From Sedimentisphaerales bacterium (GTDB lineage: Bacteria > Planctomycetota > Phycisphaerae > Sedimentisphaerales > SM23-30): a stretch of 8,046 bases of DNA. Below, piece after piece: positions 1-4,789 of this stretch. The position numbers and the translations under genes were made by a program. The stretch is from contig DAOWIP010000245.1 in the NCBI GenBank assembly GCA_030640865.1, positions 1-8,046 of the forward strand. Reading direction: 5' to 3'. The notes below the pieces were generated by a model that ran no database searches, was not told the DNA's origin, and worked only from the letters and a program-made list of their open reading frames with translations. Numbering within the stretch: position 1 is the stretch's first letter; each line of letters opens with the position of its first letter.

Positions 1-1223
1 CCTCGGCAGCACTGATATTCGACAGTCATTTCGACGACTATCGCGGAGTAATCTGCTATGTACGTATCTTCGCGGGCAGCCTGAAAATAGGACAGAAAAT
101 CCGCATGCTCGGCGCCAGCCGCAGTTACCACATAACCGAACTCGGTAAATTCACGCCCGGTATGACGCAGGTAAAGCGGTTAGGCACCGGCGAGGTGGGC
201 TATGTCATCGCCAATATTCGCCGGCTCAGCGATGTGATTATCGGTGACACAATCACCGACGACGTCCACCCGACGACAGAGGCGCTGCCGGGCTATCAGA
301 AACCTATGCAGATGGTCTTTTCCGACTTTTACCCGTCAAACACCACGGATTTCAGTAAGCTGCGGGCCGCTTTCGAAATACTACAGCTTAATGATTCGAG
401 TTTTACCTTTGCGCCGCAAAGTTCGCCGGCGCTGGGGTTTGGTTTCCGTTGCGGCTTTCTCGGACTGCTGCACATGGAGATCATTCAGGAACGGCTTGAG
501 CGTGAGAACAATATTGAAGTCGTACAGACAGCCCCGACGGTCAGCTACGAAATTCTCACCGAATCGGGCGAGACCCTCCGGATCGATTCTCCCAGCCAGT
601 TACCCGATCCCAGCCAGATAGCCGATTTGCGTGAGCCTTTTGTCAAACTGGAGATCATAACGCCCAGCGATTCGATTGGTGCTATTATGAAACTCGCCGA
701 GCAGCGCCGCTGCAAACTGGAGAAAACCGATTATCTCAGTCCACTACGGGTAATACTCGATTACAAAGCGCCACTGGCGGAAATTGTCTATGATTTTTAC
801 GATCTGCTCAAGGGCGTCAGTCGCGGTTACGCAACAATGGATTATGAATTAATAGGTTTCGAGACCGGAGACCTGATAAAGATTGACTTCCTTATCAACA
901 AGGTTCCCGTCGATGCCCTTTCACTGATTGTGCATCGCAGCAAAGCCGAGCAACGCGGCAGAAAGCTACTCCTTAAATTACGCAAGGCAATACCGAGACA
1001 TCAATTCGAAGTACCGTTACAGGTAGCGGTTGGCGGCAAAATCATCGCCAGGGAAACCATCAGGGCATATCGTAAGGACGTTACCGCGAAATTGTATGGC
1101 GGAGATGTTACCCGTAAAATGAAACTGCTCCAAAAACAAAAAGACGGCAAAAAACGGATGAAAAGTGTCGGTTCGGTGAACATCCCACAAGAAGCGTTCA
1201 TGTCAATTCTGGACAATAAGTAA
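1..1223 (+). CDS. lepA: Elongation factor 4 (LepA), 5'-truncated by the window edge
   Basis: This is the C-terminal part of the ribosome-associated translational GTPase LepA/EF-4, which binds the ribosome and acts on stalled or mis-translocated complexes. The open frame is already running at base 3 (SAALIFDSHFDDYRGVI...), so the apparent Met codon at 105 is internal. About 406 residues are present out of roughly 600 usual for the family. The missing part is the N-terminal GTPase domain with its G motifs. Visible family hallmarks are the domain II segment FDSHFDDYRGVICYVRIFAG, the block GFRCGFLGLLHMEIIQERLE, and the LepA-specific C-terminal signature with RKDVTAKLYGGDVTRK, QKDGKKRMK and IPQEAF just before the TAA at 1221-1223. 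The C-terminus is intact and of normal length. It is a housekeeping gene and nothing links it functionally to the B12 locus downstream. No convincing terminator follows it. Identification is firm. Confidence 0.97.
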   Translation, partial: SAALIFDSHFDDYRGVICYVRIFAGSLKIGQKIRMLGASRSYHITELGKFTPGMTQVKRLGTGEVGYVIANIRRLSDVIIGDTITDDVHPTTEALPGYQKPMQMVFSDFYPSNTTDFSKLRAAFEILQLNDSSFTFAPQSSPALGFGFRCGFLGLLHMEIIQERLERENNIEVVQTAPTVSYEILTESGETLRIDSPSQLPDPSQIADLREPFVKLEIITPSDSIGAIMKLAEQRRCKLEKTDYLSPLRVILDYKAPLAEIVYDFYDLLKGVSRGYATMDYELIGFETGDLIKIDFLINKVPVDALSLIVHRSKAEQRGRKLLLKLRKAIPRHQFEVPLQVAVGGKIIARETIRAYRKDVTAKLYGGDVTRKMKLLQKQKDGKKRMKSVGSVNIPQEAFMSILDNK

Positions 1224-1318
1224 CTGCAATATATACGGTTGTATCGTTAAACGCATTTTAGCAAATCGGATTTTTGCAAGAAGAGGAAAATATTTTTTAT
1301 CCATCATACCGAATTAGC

Positions 1319-1346
1319 TTGACAAAGGCGATTAACGGTATAGAAT
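1319..1346 (+). promoter_or_regulatory. Sigma70-like promoter of the riboswitch leader
   Basis: A perfect -35 TTGACA (1319-1324) is followed after 16 bases by a -10 TAGAAT (1341-1346). Transcription would start near 1352-1354, about 25 bases upstream of the riboswitch P1 stem. That is the position expected for the promoter of a riboswitch-controlled transcript. The call rests on consensus match and placement. A second TTGACA at 1354-1359 has no good -10 partner. Confidence 0.65.
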
Positions 1347-1378
1347 GCGGCAATTGACAAGTAAATAATGATAGAACA

Positions 1379-1540
1379 GTTTTTGGCGGCTCATAATGAG
1401 CCTTAAAAGGGAAGACGGTGCAAATCCGTCGCGGACCCGCCGCTGTAATCGAGTACGAAAACCGGACCACGCCACTGTCCATACGGATGGGAAGGCCCGG
1501 TGAGTAGGATGATCCGAGAGCCAGAAGACCTGCCATAAAC
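1379..1540 (+). ncRNA. Cobalamin (adenosylcobalamin/B12) riboswitch aptamer
   Basis: The conserved core of the cobalamin riboswitch family is directly readable. It comprises AAAAGGGAA then GGTGCAAATCC (about 1406-1427), the segment CCCGCCGCTGTAA (about 1436-1448), GCCACTG (1471-1477), GGGAAGGC (1490-1497), and the B12 box GAGCCAGAAGACCTGCC (1518-1534). The closing P1 stem is GTTTTTGGC (1379-1387) with GCCATAAAC (1532-1540), 8 of 9 pairs. A short helix GGCTCAT/ATGAGCC lies at 1388-1402. By family knowledge, ligand binding represses downstream B12 transport or synthesis genes. Here the downstream genes include a BtuFDC-type importer, which fits well. A terminator about 100 bases downstream suggests control by transcription termination. 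Identification is firm, with edges uncertain by a few bases. Confidence 0.95.
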
Positions 1541-1640
1541 TATCCCGTGCCGGGTGTTTTGTAAATGACTTCGTGGGTTGAGTCAGTTAAAACGAGCAGG
1601 TACGCTCTTTGGGCGCGTCTGTTTTAGCGCTGATTTTATG
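1541..1640 (+). promoter_or_regulatory. Riboswitch expression platform with alternative stems
   Basis: Between aptamer and terminator the RNA can form at least two mutually exclusive helices. Stem X pairs GTTTT (1556-1560) plus TGACT (1566-1570) with AGTCA (1581-1585) plus AAAAC (1589-1593). Stem Y pairs TAAAAC (1588-1593) with GTTTTA (1621-1626) and encloses a small GAGC/GCTC hairpin (1594-1607). Both use the A-rich segment near 1590, so only one can form. CCCG/CGGG at 1544-1554 may add a short helix. Switching between such stems is typical of an expression platform, but neither stem overlaps the terminator itself, so the actual coupling is not evident from reading. Confidence 0.45.
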
Positions 1641-1675
1641 GCCTCATGTTTCCCTCGAAGCATGAGGCTTTTTTT
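1641..1675 (+). terminator. Rho-independent terminator downstream of the riboswitch
   Basis: GCCTCATG (1641-1648) pairs perfectly with CATGAGGC (1661-1668). The stem can be extended inward by TTTC/GAAG, leaving a tetraloop. Seven T residues follow directly (1669-1675). It stands about 100 bases after the aptamer with no gene between, so it is most simply the conditional terminator through which the riboswitch acts. Confidence 0.85.
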
Positions 1676-1954
1676 ATTACTCAGGCTAATTGTAAAAAAC
1701 GCAGGCACTGAAACTCAACCCGCTTGATTTTTTCTAACAGTGGAAAAAGGCGTTACTTATGCCGGCTATACAAGTCTTTTTCCGCTGAGAATATATACGT
1801 GATTGGTTACTGTTACAAAAGCTACTTTTGTCATTCCCGCGAAGGAATGACACCCCTGACATATTCAGGGGCAAGAATCCATGTTTTTCGTTAGAAAAAT
1901 CGTCTTCTATACAATGATACTATTCCTTAACTGAAAGAAAGGTAAGGTGGAAAA
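1676..1954 (+). other. Non-coding leader between riboswitch terminator and first gene
   Basis: No credible coding region is seen in these 279 bases. They hold a long imperfect hairpin: a 12-base arm at 1738-1749 pairs with 1776-1787 with one G-U pair, around a 26-base loop containing GGC/GCC. They also hold the double-hairpin REP-like repeat at 1829-1871. Just before the next gene is a clear ribosome binding site, AAGGTGG (1944-1950), 4 bases from the ATG at 1955. I found no convincing second promoter, which supports read-through from the riboswitch promoter. Confidence 0.55.
1829..1880 (+). repeat. REP-like double palindrome
   Basis: Two adjacent hairpins are seen. TGTCATTCC (1829-1837) pairs perfectly with GGAATGACA (1844-1852) across a CGCGAA loop, and CCCCTGA (1853-1859) pairs with TCAGGGG (1865-1871). 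CAAGAATCC follows. The motif GTCATTCCCGCGAAG (1830-1844) recurs with one change at 4620-4634. Motifs of the GTCATTCCCGCGAA type are known as dispersed extragenic palindromes in many bacteria. There is no T-run, so it is not a normal terminator. Confidence 0.65.
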
Positions 1955-2503
1955 ATGAAATGTTATTACTTAATCGTCGTTCTTACGCTAAGCATCGCCG
2001 TTGGGGCCGGGGCCGCAACATACACCGACAGCGCAGAATACTCGGCCGGTACCGGTAGTAATCAAGCAACCATAGCAATTGATTTCGATGAAAATAATTA
2101 CTATGTATTCACATACAACTGGGACGGCACAGCCACAGGCTGGGACGCTCTGGACGCTATCGATCAGGTCGGCGCGTTGGGCATATCTTACACCGACTAC
2201 GGTGACCCATTGGGCATATTAATCAGCGATTTCGATTATCCCGGAGGCGTGAAATACGATTACGGCGCGGAGTATGCCGGTTGGGCTTACTATATTGGAA
2301 CCGACAACCAAAATTGGTCGTTAAGCGGTAGTGGAGTCTCTTCCCGCAACCTCAGTAACGGTGATTGGGACAGTTGGGTCTGGACGAACTATGACGCAAG
2401 CTGGGCACCAGTTCGAGGTCCCGGCGAAGCTCCGATCCCCGAACCGGCAACGCTTGCGCTGCTGGGCGTCGGAGGCTTACTCTTACGCCGGCGAAAACAA
2501 TAA
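1955..2503 (+). CDS. PEP-CTERM surface protein, putative cobalamin-binding (DUF4430-like layout)
   Basis: This 182-residue exported protein starts at ATG 1955 behind a good ribosome binding site (AAGGTGG, 4-base spacer). Residues 1-20 (MKCYYLIVVLTLSIAVGAGA) are a signal peptide with likely cleavage near residue 20. The C-terminus is a PEP-CTERM sorting signal: PEPATLALLG at about 162-171, a short hydrophobic stretch, then the basic RRRK tail. Exosortase would process it for display or release at the cell surface. The mature core is rich in Trp, Tyr and Asp. Its order of segments is TYNWDGTATGWDALDAI, then GISYTDYG, then GWAYYIG, then LSNGDWDSWVW. This recalls the DUF4430/transcobalamin C-terminal beta-domain layout (a W-x-Y-Y-x-x-x-G strand and a late L-x-x-GD-x-x-x-W strand). 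With the upstream B12 riboswitch this suggests extracellular corrinoid capture. Gene and sorting signal are certain. The ligand is inferred. Confidence 0.85.
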   Translation: MKCYYLIVVLTLSIAVGAGAATYTDSAEYSAGTGSNQATIAIDFDENNYYVFTYNWDGTATGWDALDAIDQVGALGISYTDYGDPLGILISDFDYPGGVKYDYGAEYAGWAYYIGTDNQNWSLSGSGVSSRNLSNGDWDSWVWTNYDASWAPVRGPGEAPIPEPATLALLGVGGLLLRRRKQ

Positions 2504-2533
2504 GTATCAATTATGGTTATTGCCGGAGGAGAG

Positions 2534-2561
2534 GGGCGGAGCTGTAATATCGGCTCCGCCC
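2534..2561 (+). other. Intergenic hairpin without T-run
   Basis: GGGCGGAGC (2534-2542) pairs perfectly with GCTCCGCCC (2553-2561) over a 10-base loop. It lies between the PEP-CTERM gene and the next gene and is followed by CATATTCCGC rather than a T-run. It may stabilise the upstream message end or cause partial attenuation. It is not a canonical terminator. Confidence 0.6.
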
Positions 2562-2593
2562 ATATTCCGCATAAGCACAAAAGGAATAGAATT

Positions 2594-3622
2594 ATGAATA
2601 TCCAAAAGAGACGCCAGCGTCAAAAGTTTTTTGCCTCCTCGTTTTTTGGGGTGTTGGGGCTGTTTTTATACCGTTTTTCGGACTTTTGGCGGTTGCATCA
2701 AAAGATATCAGTTATAGTAATGATGGTTTTACCTGTTCTTTCCGCAGCAGCAAGAAGCCCTGATTATGATCCGAATGATTTCGCGATTGAGGTTGTGGAG
2801 TATGTCGAAGGTAGCGGAGTCGGTACCGATTGGATTTCAGGAGACCCGTTTAACAATCCTGATTGCTCGTTGGGCAGGCCTACACTGGAGACAACCGGCG
2901 ACGGCTGGATTCCCGTAGATGAAAACGTGCCCATTGTACCGGTATATCCGGCCTTCAGGGCCTTTGAGTTGGTAACAATCGGCAACAGCGGCCACTTGAC
3001 AGTTAAGTTCAGTCATAGAGTTGCCAACGACAAAAACAACCCTTACGGCATAGACCTGATCGTATTCGGAAACGCCTGCCAGCAAATAGGAAGTGGTCAA
3101 AGCTGGACAAACGGTAATTCGGAAAATACGACAGTGGAAGGCGGCATTTTCAAGGAGCCAGCGATTGTATCGGTCAGTCAGAACGGTAATGTATGGTACG
3201 AGTTTTCGTCCGGGCCATACGCCGATGATTTTGCTCCGACAGCAAGCTATCAATGGGACAGAGTCAATGACGTATGGGCGGAAGAACTTGATCCGACTCG
3301 GCCGGTGGACCCGTGTTTCTGCGCAGCAGATTTCGCGGGGCAAACCGTCGCGAATATGATCGATGCCTACGACGGCTCGTCAGGCGGGACCGGTTTCGAT
3401 CTTGAGGAACTCGGCCTGGACTGGATAATGTACGTTCGGATTCAAGACAATCCGGGCAGCAGTGCAACGACCGAAATAGACGCCGTCGCGGATGTAAGCT
3501 GCTGCGGTGATTACAAACACCCATTTCCTATAGGCGATCTTACCGAGGATTGCAGAGTGAATTTGCTGGATTTCGCGGTACTCTCCGAGCACTGGCTGGT
3601 GTGTACATGGGATTGTCCATAA
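2594..3622 (+). CDS. Exported surface protein with dockerin-like C-terminus, B12-locus associated
   Basis: This 342-residue protein is placed at ATG 2594 because AAGGA (2581-2585) lies 8 bases upstream. An earlier in-frame ATG at 2513 would read through the intergenic hairpin and has no better site. The first 33 residues (MNIQKRRQRQKFFASSFFGV...) look repeat-derived. A normal export signal, KISVIVMMVLPVLSAAA, follows at about 37-53, so an internal start (TTG 2693 or ATG 2720) is possible. The mature part (YVEGSGVGTDWISGDPFNNP, FELVTIGNSGHLTVKFSHRV, NPYGIDLIVFGNA, SVSQNGNVWYEF, TTEIDAVADV) looks like a beta-rich cell-surface protein family that I recall near cobalamin transporters, though I could not check this. 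The tail (about 313-342, GDLTEDCRVNLLDFAVLSEHW) is a single dockerin-like repeat common in planctomycete exoproteins. The ligand is unknown, and cobalamin is inferred from context only. Confidence 0.8.
   Translation: MNIQKRRQRQKFFASSFFGVLGLFLYRFSDFWRLHQKISVIVMMVLPVLSAAARSPDYDPNDFAIEVVEYVEGSGVGTDWISGDPFNNPDCSLGRPTLETTGDGWIPVDENVPIVPVYPAFRAFELVTIGNSGHLTVKFSHRVANDKNNPYGIDLIVFGNACQQIGSGQSWTNGNSENTTVEGGIFKEPAIVSVSQNGNVWYEFSSGPYADDFAPTASYQWDRVNDVWAEELDPTRPVDPCFCAADFAGQTVANMIDAYDGSSGGTGFDLEELGLDWIMYVRIQDNPGSSATTEIDAVADVSCCGDYKHPFPIGDLTEDCRVNLLDFAVLSEHWLVCTWDCP
2617..2654 (+). repeat. Dispersed repeat copy 1, encoding RQKF in frame
   Basis: GCGTCAAAAGTTTTT (2617-2631) is identical to 4705-4719, and the similarity continues with gaps and changes to about 2654 (a T-rich stretch then GGGGTG). 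Here it is translated as RQKFFASSFFGV within the N-terminal extension of the surface protein gene. In the second copy the same frame gives RQKFLTPRFRGV ahead of btuF. This looks like a short mobile or REP-type sequence that has landed at gene 5' ends. Confidence 0.5.
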
Positions 3623-3627
3623 ACATA

Positions 3628-4383
3628 ATGCAAAATAACGCAAAAAAAGCATTTACAATTGTCGAGCTTCTTGTTGTCATAGGGATAATATCGCTACTAA
3701 TGGCGATACTTATGCCCGCACTGAACAGAGCACGTGAGCAGGCCCGCGGAGTGCTCTGCCTTACGAAAATACGACAACTGGTAATCGCTTCCTATACTTA
3801 TGCCAATAACCATAATGACTATTACCCCGTGGCGTACAGATACGAAAACGCGAATTCGATTTTCACCGCCTATGCCTGGGACTTCACCTCCATAAAAGAC
3901 TGGACCACACGTGAAACAAAGGTAATACCGGGACTACTGTGGCAGGGTGAAACTATCGCGGAAATACAACAGTGCCCATCATTCGACGGCGGCCATAACT
4001 GGCTGGACGACCCATATACCGGCTATAATTACAACACAAGCTACATCGGCCACGGAAGCGGAGAAAGTATTACAACCCCGGCAAAAATCACCGACGTCAG
4101 AAGGCCGAGCGAATGCGCTATTTTTGGCGATGGCGAATATGGCGGCGGAGCAAATAAATTCATGCGGGCGCCCTTGCCGAGTGAGGGCGATGACGGGTTC
4201 TTCGGCAGAGCGGCTGGTACGCAGGGCTATCGGCATTTGGGCCGGACCAATGTGGCTTATTGCGACGGCAGTGCTAAAGCAACCAGAAAACTTTATACCA
4301 ACACCGATCTCGCTGAAATTGATAATATCGCGCAAAACACGGGGTTTCTTTCGAGCGATAATAGCGCCTACGATTTAAAATAA
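3628..4383 (+). CDS. Type II secretion/type IV pilin-like pseudopilin with H-X9-DG motif
   Basis: This 251-residue protein starts at ATG 3628, 5 bases after the preceding stop. No strong ribosome binding site is seen, so translational coupling is likely. Earlier in-frame Met codons at 3550 and 3607 lie inside the upstream gene. Residues 1-8 (MQNNAKKA) are a short basic leader, followed by the prepilin N-methylation segment FTIVELLVVIGIISLLMAIL. This has the conserved Glu at mature position 5, with predicted prepilin peptidase cleavage between Ala and Phe rather than the usual Gly and Phe. Near residue 202 the sequence HLGRTNVAYCDG is an exact H-X9-DG motif, the hallmark of a large planctomycete/Verrucomicrobia pseudopilin family. 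These proteins are thought to sit in an inner-membrane-based pseudopilus or as membrane-anchored exoproteins. Individual roles are largely unknown. Its position between surface proteins and a B12 importer is notable. Family call firm, function unknown. Confidence 0.9.
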   Translation: MQNNAKKAFTIVELLVVIGIISLLMAILMPALNRAREQARGVLCLTKIRQLVIASYTYANNHNDYYPVAYRYENANSIFTAYAWDFTSIKDWTTRETKVIPGLLWQGETIAEIQQCPSFDGGHNWLDDPYTGYNYNTSYIGHGSGESITTPAKITDVRRPSECAIFGDGEYGGGANKFMRAPLPSEGDDGFFGRAAGTQGYRHLGRTNVAYCDGSAKATRKLYTNTDLAEIDNIAQNTGFLSSDNSAYDLK

Positions 4384-4525
4384 ACCGTAACCGTTCACGG
4401 ATTCTTCTCTTTATGAGCGACTGAAAGGGCAAAATGATCTTGTATCTCACCCAGGGCAACGCCCTGAGTAACGGAGTAACAATTATTTATTTTTTTATCT
4501 CTATATAGCTCTGCTACTTACGAGT

Positions 4526-4553
4526 TTTACACTCGCGATAATAACCATAAAAT
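4526..4553 (+). promoter_or_regulatory. Candidate internal promoter for the importer genes
   Basis: TTTACA (4526-4531) is followed after 16 bases by TAAAAT (4548-4553). Each hexamer matches the sigma70 consensus at 5 of 6 positions. It lies about 230 bases before btuF, in an AT-rich region where chance matches are common. If used, btuFDC would have some expression independent of the riboswitch. Confidence 0.35.
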
Positions 4554-4619
4554 GCGCGCAAATACGATAGTTCACCCTATATAGGGGTGGACTAATTGCC
4601 CCACTCGTTTATCCTGGGG

Positions 4620-4660
4620 GTCATTCCCACGAAGATTGGGTGGCAGCCACCAAGTCTTCG
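4620..4660 (+). repeat. REP-like motif and long hairpin
   Basis: GTCATTCCCACGAAG (4620-4634) matches 14 of 15 bases of the repeat at 1830-1844. It runs into a hairpin in which 4630-4644 pairs with 4646-4660 with one mismatch and one G-U pair, centred on GGTGGCAGCCACC. This copy has a different 3' half from the first, so the two are related at the 5' end only. Confidence 0.55.
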
Positions 4661-4704
4661 AGGTGGACGGTAACAAAAATGGCTTTGTTTCGTAAAATAG
4701 CCTG

Positions 4705-4742
4705 GCGTCAAAAGTTTTTGACCCCACGATTTCGAGGTGTGG
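4705..4742 (+). repeat. Dispersed repeat copy 2, encoding RQKF in the btuF frame
   Basis: GCGTCAAAAGTTTTT (4705-4719) is identical to 2617-2631, and a weaker match continues (CGATTTCGAGGTGTG). In the btuF frame it reads WRQKFLTPRFRGV, upstream of the likely start at 4790. The shared frame with copy 1 may be chance (one in three) or may reflect use of the repeat as an N-terminal extension. Confidence 0.5.
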
Positions 4743-4789
4743 AGAAAGTTTGCCTGCGGCAAACCAGTGAACGGTTACGATTTATTTTA

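Larger units (their letters stand above)
4384..4789 (+). other. Non-coding gap before btuF: hairpins, repeats, candidate promoter
   Basis: This 406-base gap holds a CAGGGC/GCCCTG hairpin (4452-4466), a T-rich stretch (4484-4498), a CGAGT/ACTCG hairpin (4521-4535), a palindrome around CCCTATATAGGG (arms GTTCACCC 4570-4577 and GGGTGGAC 4585-4592), a REP-like motif (4620-4634), and a long hairpin at 4630-4660. The frame of btuF stays open back to about 4640, but this stretch is repeat sequence and is unlikely to be translated. Confidence 0.6.

Noticed and set aside
244..621. A 125-codon open frame on the plus strand inside lepA
   Set aside because: It is an arginine/serine-rich alternate frame of a strongly conserved gene and has no ribosome binding site.
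1261..1277. Terminator for lepA (GCAAA/TTTGC)
   Set aside because: The stem has only five weak pairs and is not followed directly by a T-run.
1297..1536. A 79-codon open frame on the minus strand
   Set aside because: It lies across the promoter and cobalamin riboswitch. Conservation there is explained by RNA structure, and the translated sequence has no recognisable domain.
2513..2593. An earlier in-frame ATG for the dockerin-tailed protein
   Set aside because: The added residues would be encoded by an intergenic hairpin, and the start at 2594 has a clear AAGGA site at proper spacing.
2837..3343. A 168-codon open frame on the minus strand
   Set aside because: It lies wholly within the surface-protein gene, whose own frame has clear signal, domain blocks and dockerin-like tail. 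It is an antisense shadow.
3947..4378. Overlapping open frames on both strands inside the pseudopilin gene
   Set aside because: The pseudopilin frame carries the prepilin motif and H-X9-DG. The others show low-complexity translations without motifs.
4446..4498. Possible terminator after the pseudopilin (CAGGGC/GCCCTG hairpin then T-rich stretch)
   Set aside because: The T-rich stretch begins about 18 bases after the stem, too far for an intrinsic terminator.
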